DNA of 64,000 nt from Sphingobium boeckii (GTDB lineage: Bacteria; Pseudomonadota; Alphaproteobacteria; Sphingomonadales; Sphingomonadaceae): the NCBI RefSeq assembly GCF_014199215.1, contig NZ_JACIJC010000004.1, forward strand, positions 62,001 through 126,000. The letters run 5' to 3'. A program made the translations under genes and the position numbers. Shown here in pieces: positions 52,507 to 61,347 of this stretch (position 1 is the first letter of the stretch; every line of letters starts with the position of its first letter). The notes beneath the pieces are model-generated. The model saw nothing but the letters and a program-made list of their open reading frames with translations, searched no databases and was not told the DNA's origin.

Positions 52507-53249
52507 GCCGCCTTCGAACCTTGAGCGATCCAGCCGAACTGCCCGCGCTGGACAAGCGCTATGCGCTTGATCGACCAGCTTTGGGACTGGGTGACGATCA
52601 GCCGCCGCCGCGCATCCTGCTGCTTTACGGATCTTTGAGAACACGATCATTTTCGCGCCTCTGCGTGGAAGAAGCCGCGCGTTTGCTGGAATTTTTCGGT
52701 GCGGACACCCGAATCTTCGATCCTTCCGATCTGCCCCTGCCCGATCAGATCGGGAATGATGATCATCCCGCGGTGCACGAATTGCGCGCGCTTTCGCTCT
52801 GGTCCGAAGGACAGGTCTGGTGCAGCCCCGAGCGGCATGGACAGATCACGGGGGTGATGAAGGCGCAGATCGACCATTTGCCGCTTTCCATGGGCGGAAT
52901 GCGCCCCACGCAGGGACGCACGCTGGCAGTCATGCAGGTGTCCGCCGGTTCCCAATCTTTCAACAGCGTGAATACGCTGCGCATCCTGGGCCGCTGGATG
53001 AGGATGGTCACGATTCCCAATCAGTCCAGCGTGGCCAAGGCCTTTCAGGAATTTGACGAGGCGGGCCGGATGCGGCCATCCGGCTATTATGACCGCATCG
53101 TCGATGTGATGGAGGAACTCGTGCGTTTCACCATTCTGTTGCGGCCTCATAGCCGGCAATTGGTGGACCGTTATTCCGAGCGCAAGGAAAGGCAGATCAC
53201 GATCGATCCGACGACAGACCTCTCGACCATTGCCATCGCGCCGCAATAA
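52503..53249 (+). CDS. arsH: Arsenical resistance protein ArsH
   Basis: The 248-residue protein is a flavodoxin-like NADPH:FMN oxidoreductase: [78 protein letters not shown] and a C-terminal ERKE tail. ArsH oxidises trivalent organoarsenicals or protects against the redox stress they cause. Its presence means the operon handles methylated or aryl arsenicals as well as inorganic arsenic (established for the family). Confidence 0.93.
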   Translation: MSRLRTLSDPAELPALDKRYALDRPALGLGDDQPPPRILLLYGSLRTRSFSRLCVEEAARLLEFFGADTRIFDPSDLPLPDQIGNDDHPAVHELRALSLWSEGQVWCSPERHGQITGVMKAQIDHLPLSMGGMRPTQGRTLAVMQVSAGSQSFNSVNTLRILGRWMRMVTIPNQSSVAKAFQEFDEAGRMRPSGYYDRIVDVMEELVRFTILLRPHSRQLVDRYSERKERQITIDPTTDLSTIAIAPQ

Positions 53250-53267
53250 TCGGATGGTGGATATCCG

Positions 53268-53957
53268 ATGAGCAAAATGACGCTGACCGCCGCCATGACA
53301 CTCGCGCTTGTCGCGCCGGGGCCGTTGGCCGCCCGCGTCTCCAGGCAGCCCGATGGCTGGGGCTATATGAACCGGCTGGAGCAAGCCGCAATGCTGAACG
53401 ACTTCAATGCGCGGCTCCTTTCCAGCAACAGCGCGACCCGCACGCTGGAAGAATGGTGCCTGGCCCATCGTATCGCGCCCGTCGTCAAGATCGTCGCCGA
53501 ACGGATCAAGGGGCAGGACAAGCCGGTTACCGCCGAGCAACGCGCACGGCTGGACATCGCCGCAGACGAACCCGTGCGCTATCGCCGCGTTCTTTTGAAA
53601 TGCGGGGCGGCGGTGCTGTCCGAAGCCGACAATTGGTATGTCCCATCCCGGCTTACCGCTGCGATGAACGCCGCGCTGGATGGCGAGGACGCGCCATTTG
53701 GCAGGGTCGTCGCGCCGCTGGATGTCAACCGTAAGACGCTGAGCGCCAAGGTGCTGTGGAATCCGATGGAAAACGATGACTGGGATATGCGGAGCAGCGC
53801 TGCCAATGTGGCTGCTTATGCCAGACGCCCTTCGCTTCCACCCGATTTCGTTATCGAACACCGCGCTCTGGTGTTTGATCGCAACATGAAACCGATCTCT
53901 GAAGTCTTTGAAACCTATACGAAAGCGATTTTGAACAGCGCCCCGTCGAAGCGCTGA
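53268..53957 (+). CDS. Chorismate-lyase-like (UbiC/UTRA fold) exported protein
   Basis: The 229-residue protein starts with a signal peptide (MTLTAAMTLALVAPGPLAARV). Its later part resembles the chorismate pyruvate-lyase/UTRA fold: RYRRVLLKCGAAVLSEADNWYVPSRLT, LDGEDAPFGRVVAPL, and EHRALVFDRNMKPISEVFETYT. Exported members have no known reaction; UbiC itself is cytoplasmic. It lies 18 bases after arsH and could be the last gene of the arsenic operon, or simply follow it. It converges with the phosphoesterase gene three bases away. Confidence 0.65.
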   Translation: MSKMTLTAAMTLALVAPGPLAARVSRQPDGWGYMNRLEQAAMLNDFNARLLSSNSATRTLEEWCLAHRIAPVVKIVAERIKGQDKPVTAEQRARLDIAADEPVRYRRVLLKCGAAVLSEADNWYVPSRLTAAMNAALDGEDAPFGRVVAPLDVNRKTLSAKVLWNPMENDDWDMRSSAANVAAYARRPSLPPDFVIEHRALVFDRNMKPISEVFETYTKAILNSAPSKR

Positions 53958-53960
53958 CCG

Positions 53961-54692
53961 TCATGTCATCATGCGCACTTTGACCTGAAGGCTGCCCGCC
54001 AGAAACGACAATTCATTGAACGAGGGCGCGGTCGTCCGCACCCGCTCGGATAGCGTGCCGGCACCGATCAGGCGAACCGCGCGCCCAGCGATCGGGTGAC
54101 GGATGTCGAACGGATCGTGGACATGGCCGCTCAGGATCACATCCGCGCCAGCCGCCGCCAGGCGGCCCAGCGCGGCCTCGCCGCCCCGCGTGTTGCTCGC
54201 TTTGGTCATATCCGCCGTATCGATCAGCGGGTGATGGCAGGTGACGATCTTGAGCCGGTTCGCGGGACAGGCCTGTAGCAGCGTCAAGGTGCGCACAAGG
54301 CTGACGGGACGCACCACGCCCCATGACCAATTGGCGCGCCACTGCGCCCGCGCCGTGGTCTTGAGCGGCACGATACACACATGCTCCAGATCAAGCGGCC
54401 GTTCGATCGCGCGCTCCAATTTGCGATAGCGCTGATACGGTGACAAAAAACGTGCGATCGGATTGAAATAGGGCAGATCATGATTGCCGGGCTCGATCGT
54501 GACCGGCACCTTGAGTTGCTCGAGCCATGCCGTGGCCGTGGCGAATTCCTCGCTCCGCGCCCGATAGGTGAGATCGCCGGTGATGATGACCCCGTCTGGG
54601 CGCTCGTCTTTCACCCTGGCGGCGAACCAGGCCAGCGCAGCCTCGTCCTCGCGGCCGAAATGGAGATCACTGACATGGAACAGGCGGGTCAT
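53961..54692 (-). CDS. Calcineurin-like metallophosphoesterase
   Basis: The 243-residue protein has the complete metal set of the family: HVSDLHFGRED, IITGDLTYRARSEEF, EPGNHDLPYF, TCHHPLID and LSGHVHDPFD. It is a two-metal phosphodiesterase or phosphatase of CpdA-like type; the substrate is not evident. The inner ATG puts motif I at its normal distance from the start. The FMN reductase gene precedes it on the same strand with a 58-bp gap. Confidence 0.88.
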   Translation of the reverse strand: MTRLFHVSDLHFGREDEAALAWFAARVKDERPDGVIITGDLTYRARSEEFATATAWLEQLKVPVTIEPGNHDLPYFNPIARFLSPYQRYRKLERAIERPLDLEHVCIVPLKTTARAQWRANWSWGVVRPVSLVRTLTLLQACPANRLKIVTCHHPLIDTADMTKASNTRGGEAALGRLAAAGADVILSGHVHDPFDIRHPIAGRAVRLIGAGTLSERVRTTAPSFNELSFLAGSLQVKVRMMT

Positions 54693-54750
54693 TGAAGATC
54701 CGAACGGATGCCCGACGCGGCGGTTCCCCTGCTGTGACCTTGCTGCCGGA

Positions 54751-55377
54751 CTATTGTCCGCCCGCGCCGCCGGCTTCGCGTTCCCCAACCCCTTGCAGAA
54801 GCGAAAGATCGTGCAGCGCCCGCATATTGGCGAACGTCACCACTTGAGATGCGAGAATGTCCAGTTGGTTCGCGATAGACGTGTCCACGATCGAACCATC
54901 TTCGCCAAACACCGGCACCATGGAATTGACCGCAAGCGCCATCGGCGTCGGCCAGCCGCGCAAGGCGTGCGTGATGGAGCGCAGCGTGGCCAGCGTGGTG
55001 CCCGTCGCCTGCCAGCCCGCCGCGGTGGCGATCAGCCCGACCGCACGACCTTCGAAATAGACCGCATCGTCCTTGGCCATATCCTGCACATAATCGAGGG
55101 CATTCTTGATCAGGCCGGAAACCGTGCCGTGATAGCCCGGCGATGCGATGATCACGCCCTGCGCACGGCGAAGCCCCGCGATCAGCGCCAGCGTCTTTTC
55201 ATCCCGCGCCTCTTCGCCCGGCGAATACATCGGCAGATCCAGATCAAGCCCCGCGAACATCAGCGTATCGGCCCCCTTGGCCGCGCATTGCCCCAGTGCA
55301 TGACGCAGCAAGCGTTCGGAAGAGGAGTTCGGGCTGCCAGTGCCACCCAGACCAACGATAAGAGGCTTTTCTTGCAT
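54751..55377 (-). CDS. NADPH-dependent FMN reductase family protein
   Basis: The 208-residue protein has the flavodoxin-like FMN site LIVGLGGTGSPNSSSERLLRHAL (residues 6-28), DLDLPMYSPGE, and IIASPGYHGTVSGLIKNALDYVQDM. It supplies reduced FMN or reduces quinones or small oxidants. It could serve the LLM monooxygenase of the catabolic region, but it lies 28 kb away and may equally serve general redox needs. The ATG chosen begins the fold directly. Confidence 0.87.
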   Translation of the reverse strand: MQEKPLIVGLGGTGSPNSSSERLLRHALGQCAAKGADTLMFAGLDLDLPMYSPGEEARDEKTLALIAGLRRAQGVIIASPGYHGTVSGLIKNALDYVQDMAKDDAVYFEGRAVGLIATAAGWQATGTTLATLRSITHALRGWPTPMALAVNSMVPVFGEDGSIVDTSIANQLDILASQVVTFANMRALHDLSLLQGVGEREAGGAGGQ

Positions 55378-55607
55378 AGGCTGCGCTATAGCGCGGGCCT
55401 CGCAGAGGGGAAGCCCTGAAGCGTATTCCGGCCCGAAAAATCGGGCGCTTGGCATGAGCAGGTTCATTTTGGCTGCAATTTCCGATCAATTCGGTTTAGT
55501 GCTTGAACAATATGCGTTGGATGCGTAACGTCGGATGTGTGGGGACTAAAGACGAGATCAGAAAAACTGCAATCATACGGGTGCGAATTCTGATTTGATG
55601 AATAAGG

Positions 55608-55669
55608 AAGCAGATGGTGACGGTCGCTGGCGCTATTCATGCCATGAGGCCAACGAACATCATCTGCTT
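55608..55669. promoter_or_regulatory. Long inverted repeat upstream of the MarR-like gene
   Basis: AAGCAGATGGTG (55608-55619) and CATCATCTGCTT (55658-55669) are complementary over 12 bases with one mismatch, around a 38-base loop. It could form an mRNA hairpin or be a pair of operator half-sites. Confidence 0.4.
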
Positions 55670-55674
55670 TTATT

Positions 55675-55691
55675 TTACGTAATTTACGTAA
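55675..55691. promoter_or_regulatory. Tandem TTACGTAA operator
   Basis: Two identical 8-bp palindromes TTACGTAA, at 55675-55682 and 55684-55691, are spaced nine bases start to start, about 30 bases before the MarR-like start. Such spacing suits side-by-side dimers of an autoregulator. Confidence 0.5.
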
Positions 55692-55721
55692 TTCATCGCC
55701 TGATCGCGCTTAGGCCAACAG

Positions 55722-56222
55722 ATGGTACATAAGATTATGGCCCACGACCAATTTCAAAGAAGACCGGGTTCTTCTGCCGAATCCGCGTTGTTCGAAATAC
55801 AAAATATTCTTGATGAACTTAAATTATCCAATGGCATAGCCGTCACTCGGCCGGTCATGGCTGCCTCGGCCAACCTCCCCGATGGCGAGCAGGATCTGGT
55901 CAATGCGGCCAAGCGGATCATCAAGATCAGAGAAGCGCGTCGCAAATACCTGCCCGAAGGCTATTTCGAAGAACCGGCCTATAATATCTTGCTGGATCTA
56001 TACGTGGCCAATGCGGAAAAGCGGATCGTTTACGTGAACGATGCCTGCATCGCCTCCAACACGCCGACATCGACAGCATTGCGATGGATTTCCATTCTGG
56101 TGCGCGATGGCTTTGCGATCCGCTTTCGCGATGACAAGGATGCCCGGCGAACGATCCTAGAAATCACGCCGATCGGCGGCCGCGCGATCGGCGACATGCT
56201 CAGGGAAAGCATCACCATCTGA
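55722..56222 (+). CDS. MarR-like winged-helix regulator
   Basis: The 166-residue protein has a C-terminal winged-helix domain (about 75-160: EEPAYNILLDLYVANAEKRIVYVNDACIASNTPTSTALRWISILVRDGFAIRFRDDKDARRTILEITPIGGRAIGDML) behind a helical N-terminus. The ATG used is the first; a second ATG five codons in is equally possible. Tandem palindromes just upstream suggest autoregulation. Its position before the flagellar regulator may link it to motility control (inference). Confidence 0.78.
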   Translation: MVHKIMAHDQFQRRPGSSAESALFEIQNILDELKLSNGIAVTRPVMAASANLPDGEQDLVNAAKRIIKIREARRKYLPEGYFEEPAYNILLDLYVANAEKRIVYVNDACIASNTPTSTALRWISILVRDGFAIRFRDDKDARRTILEITPIGGRAIGDMLRESITI

Positions 56223-56390
56223 CGGCTGCTTTTCCGACGTGCGCGGAGATATCGAACGATCCACGGCCAAGGCCTCGATCGCGGAAGCAACATGCGCGCC
56301 GACGAGCAGCAGGCCGGCTTCATCGCAACGGATCAGCGCATCCGAAAGCTGTTCGGCAATCGCAACGCGATTGGCTTGCAATCGGGCCAT
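56157..56390 (-). CDS. Small hypothetical protein, antisense to the MarR gene end
   Basis: This 77-residue frame has a strong ribosome site (GGGGGA about 5 bases before ATG) and a sensible helical start (MARLQANRVAIAEQLSDALIRCDEAGLLLVGAHVASAIEAL). I do not recognise a family with certainty. Its 3' third runs 66 bases into the convergent MarR gene, where composition looks more like an antisense read, so the true stop may reflect a recent change. Expression is plausible but unproved. Confidence 0.45.
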   Translation of the reverse strand: MARLQANRVAIAEQLSDALIRCDEAGLLLVGAHVASAIEALAVDRSISPRTSEKQPSDGDAFPEHVADRAAADRRDF

Positions 56391-56682
56391 CGAATTCCCC
56401 CGAGAAAAGCGCTCCATTATTGTGAGCTTGGTTGCTGCTTATCACTGCCATCGGTTTTTGGCCAGTTCGCTCCACTGATGATCGCCAACCCGGATACATC
56501 CAAAACGAATCGAATCTCGATTCATAATGGCACCGATTCCGTTTCAGTTTCCTGAGCTTTCGAAGCAGGGTTAATCCGGCGTCAATGGGGAAAGACGTGA
56601 AGTTGACCAGCAAAATCAGCATCCTGAAAGACGCTTTTGAGATTTGGACAAATACGGGTCCAGATTTCAAGTGAGCGTGACC

Positions 56683-57753
56683 ATGAAATTGGGTCTGTCG
56701 ACGGAAAGCCCCGTCGATCGGCTGCTGGTCGGCCGCAGCGAATCCATGCAAAGCCTGCGTCAATTGGTCCGCCAGGTCGCGCCGACCAACGCGTCCGTCC
56801 TGATCACCGGGCCTTCGGGCAGTGGCAAGGAAATGGTGGCGCGCGCACTCCATTTGGAGAGCCGCCGTGCGACCGGCAATTTCGTCGCGGTCAATTGCGG
56901 GGCGATTCCCCATGACCTCCTGGAATCCGAATTGTTCGGCCATGAGCGTGGCTCGTTCACCGGTGCGGTGGCTCAGGTCCGCGGACGCTTTGAAGATGCC
57001 GATGGCGGCACGCTCTTTCTGGACGAGATCGGCGATATGCCGCCGGCGATGCAGGTGAAATTGTTGCGCGTGCTGGAAGAACGCAACGTCACGCGCGTGG
57101 GTGGTCGCAATCCGATCCCGATCGATACCCGCATCATTTCCGCCACCCACCGCGATATCGATCGCGCCATCGAAACCAACAGCTTTCGCGAAGATTTATT
57201 CTATCGTCTTGCGGTGTTGCCCGTGGCGCTGCCTTCGCTGGCGGAGCGCACCGAGGATATTCCGCTCCTGGTGCAGCATTTCCTGGAGCGCAGCCATGCG
57301 CCGGAGCAGGATCGCCTGGTGTTTTCCCATGGCGCGCTGATGGCGATGGCCGAACATCGCTGGCCCGGCAATGTGCGCGAACTGCGCAATGTGGTGGAGC
57401 GGGCCGCGATTCTCTATCCGGGGCGCGAGCTTGGGGGCAGCGATATCAAGGCGCTGCTGCAGCGCGCCGAACCCGGCCGCCGGCTTGAACGCGAAATGCT
57501 GTGGGCGATGAGCGAATTACCGGCATCGCCTGCAAACCCCATACAGGGCGAACTCGCACTGCCACACAAGCCCGCGTCCACCGGCCCGATCGATCTGCGC
57601 TCCATGGTGGCCGATTTCGAACATCAGCACATTCTGGATGCGCTCAGGAAATCCAAGGGTGTGGTCGCCGACGCCGCCCGCCTGCTGTCTCTCCAGCGCA
57701 CCACGCTGATCGAGAAGATGCACAAATATGGCGTGGTCCGCGAAACCGTCTGA
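56683..57753 (+). CDS. Sigma-54-dependent activator, FlbD/FleQ-like
   Basis: The 356-residue protein is an AAA+ enhancer-binding protein: Walker [10 protein letters not shown], the sigma-54 loop GSFTGA (Ser where GAFTGA has Ala), Walker [13 protein letters not shown], an arginine-finger region, and a C-terminal Fis-type helix-turn-helix ([25 protein letters not shown]). It has no full receiver domain, only ~30 residues before the AAA+ core. Its place next to the flagellar cluster points to control of class II/III flagellar genes, as with FlbD. The ATG start was preferred over a TTG upstream. It converges with fliS, leaving seven bases. Confidence 0.9.
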   Translation: MKLGLSTESPVDRLLVGRSESMQSLRQLVRQVAPTNASVLITGPSGSGKEMVARALHLESRRATGNFVAVNCGAIPHDLLESELFGHERGSFTGAVAQVRGRFEDADGGTLFLDEIGDMPPAMQVKLLRVLEERNVTRVGGRNPIPIDTRIISATHRDIDRAIETNSFREDLFYRLAVLPVALPSLAERTEDIPLLVQHFLERSHAPEQDRLVFSHGALMAMAEHRWPGNVRELRNVVERAAILYPGRELGGSDIKALLQRAEPGRRLEREMLWAMSELPASPANPIQGELALPHKPASTGPIDLRSMVADFEHQHILDALRKSKGVVADAARLLSLQRTTLIEKMHKYGVVRETV

Positions 57754-57760
57754 TCCGGCG

Positions 57761-58144
57761 TCAGCCGATCTGTTTCCAGGATTCGGCGATTTCGGCGATG
57801 ATGCCGCCGGCTGCCTGGATTTTTTCCAGTTCGCCTTCCCGCACACCCGCCAGCAATAGCCGCCGCGCCTCTTCATAGACCCGGCTCAAGGTCTTGGCGA
57901 CTTCGCCGCCGCGTTCGAAATCCAGGCTGCCATCCAGCGATTGCAGGATGTTGAGCGAACGGGACAAGGCCTGCGCCTGGAGCTGGGGATTGCGACAGCC
58001 AGCGACGAGCTGGATCGAGACACCCAGTTCCTCGTACAGGATGGCGACCAGCCCATGAGGCGACGCATTTTCGATGCGCCCGGCGAGATCGATCTGGCCA
58101 TAACGTGCGCTGGGAGCGGCACCGGAGAGGCGGCTGTAATACAT
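57761..58144 (-). CDS. fliS: Flagellin chaperone FliS
   Basis: The 127-residue helical protein has the FliS pattern: IENASPHGLVAILYEELGVSIQLVAGC, SLNILQSLDGSLDFERGGEVAKTLSRVYEEARRLLLAG. It keeps flagellin unfolded for export. It follows fliD on the same strand, 30 bases apart, the usual order. The N-terminus starts with the family's common YYSRL-type segment. Confidence 0.9.
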   Translation of the reverse strand: MYYSRLSGAAPSARYGQIDLAGRIENASPHGLVAILYEELGVSIQLVAGCRNPQLQAQALSRSLNILQSLDGSLDFERGGEVAKTLSRVYEEARRLLLAGVREGELEKIQAAGGIIAEIAESWKQIG

Positions 58145-58174
58145 TCTTCTATCCTTTGTTCGGGTCCGCCGCGT

Positions 58175-59794
58175 TTAATCGTCGTTCGTCCACATCTTGA
58201 TCTGCTGTTCGAGATAGCTCTGGGTCGCCTTGAACGCGGCCACCCGGCGTTCCATCGCGGTGAAGGTAACCTCCAGCCGTGCACGGAAAGCGTCTTCGCG
58301 CATTTCCATCTTTTCGCGATCGTCGCCGATCATCTCGGCTTCTTTCTTCAAACGGTCCTGCATCGTCACCAGCGGACCGGTCGTGCTGCGCAGCGCATCA
58401 CGCACGGCTTTCAATGCACCGCCAAGCCCGAGATCCACCGTGATCGTCGCCGAGGCGACGGTGCCGAGCGGCTGGAACGCCAGGCCGGCGGCCAAGGTGC
58501 CGATCGCGCCGAACAGCGTATTCCCGCTGGCGGTGGCAGCCACGCCGTTGATCATGCCCGATGCGTCACCGCCATTGATCCCTGGCACGAGATTGGTCAG
58601 CACATAGGTGCCCGGCTTGGCCAGGCCCGGAGCGCTGGAAATGGAGACCAGAGGATTGTCGCTCTTCTGGCTGGGATTGAACAGCTCTTCAACCGCATCC
58701 GGGCTGTTGGCCAAGGCCGCGTCGAGCCGCGCCGTATCCACCGAGAGCGAGCCGTCACGCGCGGTGCGCACGCCGATTTCGGCCAGCGTGGTCGGGCCAT
58801 CGCCGGAGCGCAATTTCATCGCGCTCATCGCGGCCAGCTTGGTCCGCATATCGCGGATCGCGGAATTGCCGCGCAGCGGACCGCCGTTCGCACCATCGCT
58901 ATCGGCGGGCGCGGTCGCTTCATCCAGCATCGTTTCAAGGCTGTTATAGGCGGCGACATAATCCTCGACCGCCTGCTTCAACGCATCGGTCTGGCGGCTT
59001 GAGCCGATTCCGACGACGGTGCCCACGGATGCTTTTTTCAAATCGATCGTTACGCCCGGCAACACATCGCTGAAGCTGTTGGTGGCGCGAGAAATCGCGA
59101 TGCCGTCCAGCTTGATGATCGCATCTTGCGCGGCCTGCGCCTGGGTGAGGCCGCCGGTCGATCCCACGCCGGCATAAGCGAATTGCGAAAGGCTGGCATC
59201 CGCCCCCGCCTGAGGCACCATCGTGAACGCTTGCGCTGCGCCGGTCGTGCCGCGAATGATCAGTCGCGAGCCGCCATTGCCATCACTCACGATGGACGAG
59301 GTAACGCCCGCATTGGCGGCATTGATCGCGGCGGACAAGCCGGAAAGGCTGTTGTTGTTGGCGTCCACCGTGACGTTGAACGCGCCCTTGCCGGTGGTCA
59401 GCGTAAATGTGCCGACGCCGATCGGTGCCGCGGTATCTGCGATCGATCCGGAAGCCAGGGATTGCGCGGTGGCGAGCTGCACCACTTCGATATTGGCCGA
59501 AAGACCGCTCAAATGCGCGCCGGGCTTCATCGTGGTGGTGAGGATGCTGGTGTCCGAAGAGGTCGGCTGGGTGAACAGGGTGCCGCCGCTGATCAGCGTG
59601 GTCAGCGCGCTGGCGAAACTGTCAATGGCGCTGGCGAGGCTTCCCACGGAAGAAATCTTGGCGGTGTTCGCGGTTTCCCGCGCCGTGATCTGCGCTTCCT
59701 TGGGTGCCTTGGACGCATTGGCCAGATCCTCAATCAACTGGACAGTGTCGATGCCCGACCCCACCCCCATCGCTGCTGAAATTGACGTGACCAT
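58175..59794 (-). CDS. fliD: Flagellar filament cap protein FliD
   Basis: The 539-residue protein has FliD_N at the start (SISAAMGVGSGIDTVQLIEDLANASKAP) and FliD_C in the last ~250 residues (AQDAIIKLDGIAISRATNSFSDVLPGVTIDLKKAS … VEDYVAAYNSLETMLDEA … SYLEQQIKMW). It caps the growing filament outside the cell. GAAGGAG lies 13 bases before the ATG. An imperfect inverted repeat, CTTAAC…GTTAAG, at 59821-59849 just upstream separates it from the small exported protein. Confidence 0.93.
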   Translation of the reverse strand: MVTSISAAMGVGSGIDTVQLIEDLANASKAPKEAQITARETANTAKISSVGSLASAIDSFASALTTLISGGTLFTQPTSSDTSILTTTMKPGAHLSGLSANIEVVQLATAQSLASGSIADTAAPIGVGTFTLTTGKGAFNVTVDANNNSLSGLSAAINAANAGVTSSIVSDGNGGSRLIIRGTTGAAQAFTMVPQAGADASLSQFAYAGVGSTGGLTQAQAAQDAIIKLDGIAISRATNSFSDVLPGVTIDLKKASVGTVVGIGSSRQTDALKQAVEDYVAAYNSLETMLDEATAPADSDGANGGPLRGNSAIRDMRTKLAAMSAMKLRSGDGPTTLAEIGVRTARDGSLSVDTARLDAALANSPDAVEELFNPSQKSDNPLVSISSAPGLAKPGTYVLTNLVPGINGGDASGMINGVAATASGNTLFGAIGTLAAGLAFQPLGTVASATITVDLGLGGALKAVRDALRSTTGPLVTMQDRLKKEAEMIGDDREKMEMREDAFRARLEVTFTAMERRVAAFKATQSYLEQQIKMWTNDD

Positions 59795-59820
59795 GATGCG
59801 CTTGCGCTCCTTCTATCCCC

Positions 59821-59849
59821 CTTAACGGCCGGCGGGCCGGGCGGTTAAG
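59821..59849 (-). promoter_or_regulatory. Inverted repeat upstream of fliD
   Basis: CTTAAC at one end and GTTAAG at the other frame a GC-rich middle with further partial pairing. It lies 27 bases before fliD and 8 after the previous stop; a weak terminator or a fliD leader hairpin is possible. Confidence 0.3.
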
Positions 59850-59856
59850 AGCGGAT

Positions 59857-60147
59857 TCAAGGCATATCGACGATCTTCATCGTGCAACCGGGCCGGCGCT
59901 CCGATTCCGGCTTCGGGCAGGCGCGCTCCACGGGTGCGGGTGCGGGTGCAGCCAGATCGGCATCGCGCGCCGTATCCGGCGTCATCCGCACGGTTGATCG
60001 GATCTGCACACTGATCCGCGCAGTGGCGCTCCGGGCGGAGAGGTCCGGGTTCGCGGCACTCTGCCCTGCCAGCACGGAGAGGGAGAAGACCGGCGCGAGC
60101 TGCGCCATACGCCACAGGATCGGATGTTTTCGGGATAGATCGCGCAC
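59857..60147 (-). CDS. Small exported protein of unknown function in the flagellar cluster
   Basis: The ~96-residue protein begins, from a GTG with GGAG about seven bases upstream, with a signal peptide (KHPILWRMAQLAPVFSLSVLAGQSAA). It has a proline-rich C-terminal part with two Cys (APAPVERACPKPESERRPGC). No family recognised. Its place between flhB and fliD suggests an envelope or flagellar accessory role, but the start is uncertain; ATGs lie four codons upstream and 13 codons downstream. Confidence 0.55.
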   Translation of the reverse strand: MRDLSRKHPILWRMAQLAPVFSLSVLAGQSAANPDLSARSATARISVQIRSTVRMTPDTARDADLAAPAPAPVERACPKPESERRPGCTMKIVDMP

Positions 60148-60203
60148 GCCACACTCCATGGCCGCTCTTGGCCAGATGGGGAAACGGCTGATATGATCAG
60201 GAC

Positions 60204-61343
60204 TTAAGCCTGTTTGCGGCCTTCTTCATCATAACGTGCGCCTTCGGGCACATCGACATTGGGCTGGCGGATACCCTCGGCCATGGCGCGATCAAGATTG
60301 AACACGAACGCCAGCACCGTGGCCACGGCGATATACAGATCCTCGCGCACGATGTCGCCGGTGCGCGTCGTGAAATAGATCGCGCGGGCGAGCGAGGGAT
60401 AAGACAATACCGGCACCTTGGCCTCGCCCGCCGCCTCGCGGATTGCCTGGGCCATCGCGCCGCGACCCCGCGCCAGCAGCACCGGCGCGGCGTCATAGCC
60501 AGGGCGATAGCGCAAGGCGACGGCGAAATGGGTGGGGTTCACCAGGATCACCGTAGCCTCCGCCACAGCCTGACGCGCGGAGCCGCGCGCCGCTTCGAAC
60601 TGTTTGCGGCGGATCGCCTGCTTCACTTCGGGCGAGCCTTCGGATTGCTTGCCTTCCTCCTTCACCTCCTGCTTCGTCATACGCATACGCGCGAGGCGCT
60701 GGAAGAATTGCGCCGGCACATCGACCATCGCGATCAGGAACAGCGCACCCGCCATCACTGCCACGATCAGCGTGAAGGTGGACGCGAGCTGGGACAGCGC
60801 CGGGCCAAGCTCCTGCCGCCCGGCCGACATGATATGATCGCTCTGCCCCATCAGCACATACCAGCCGACGACCGCGATCACCCCCACTTTGGCGATCGAC
60901 TTCACCAGCTCGATCAATCCGTTCATGCTGAAGATGCGCTTGATCCCGGTGGCCGGATTGATGCGATTGCCCTTGAAGGCAAAGGATTTGGCACGGAAGC
61001 CGAGCGACCCCAGCATGGCGGGCGCGGCGAAGGCGGCGGCCAGTGTCATCGCAAACAGCGCCACCAGCGGCAGGATGACGATCGCGCCGAGACGCAACGC
61101 CCGCGCGGCGGGATCGAAATTCTCGATATCGGCGGCATTGAAGCGCAGGGCTTCGCCGAGCATCGTGGATATCGCTTCGATCATCATCGGCCCGATCGCG
61201 ATCAGCCATGCTGCGCCCACCCCCATGACCAGCGCAATCGCCAGTTCGCGCGATTGAAGGACATCGCCTTCCTCGGCCGAATCACGCCTTTTCTTATCGG
61301 TTGGATCTTCGGTTTTCTGGTCCTTGTCTGCCTGATCGGCCAT
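60204..61343 (-). CDS. flhB: Flagellar export switch protein FlhB
   Basis: The 379-residue protein has four membrane helices in its first ~210 residues and the cytoplasmic autocleaving domain with NPTH at 269-272, the same position as in E. coli. It sets substrate specificity of the flagellar type III export gate. It follows fliR by three bases. The C-terminal tail is longer than the enteric one (…DVPEGARYDEEGRKQA). Confidence 0.95.
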   Translation of the reverse strand: MADQADKDQKTEDPTDKKRRDSAEEGDVLQSRELAIALVMGVGAAWLIAIGPMMIEAISTMLGEALRFNAADIENFDPAARALRLGAIVILPLVALFAMTLAAAFAAPAMLGSLGFRAKSFAFKGNRINPATGIKRIFSMNGLIELVKSIAKVGVIAVVGWYVLMGQSDHIMSAGRQELGPALSQLASTFTLIVAVMAGALFLIAMVDVPAQFFQRLARMRMTKQEVKEEGKQSEGSPEVKQAIRRKQFEAARGSARQAVAEATVILVNPTHFAVALRYRPGYDAAPVLLARGRGAMAQAIREAAGEAKVPVLSYPSLARAIYFTTRTGDIVREDLYIAVATVLAFVFNLDRAMAEGIRQPNVDVPEGARYDEEGRKQA

Positions 61344-61347
61344 CGCC

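Larger units (their letters stand above)
55378..55721. other. Intergenic region with stacked palindromes, 344 bp
   Basis: This lies between the FMN reductase and the MarR-like gene, which are divergent. The right half contains a long inverted repeat and tandem TTACGTAA boxes, listed separately. The left half (55378-55600) shows nothing I can name. Confidence 0.6.

Noticed and set aside
51271-52650. 459-codon minus-strand frame over acr3
   Set aside because: Antisense shadow; His/Gln/Arg-rich and covers parts of three ars genes.
52647-53861. 404-codon minus-strand frame over arsH and the following gene
   Set aside because: Antisense shadow of two recognised plus-strand genes.
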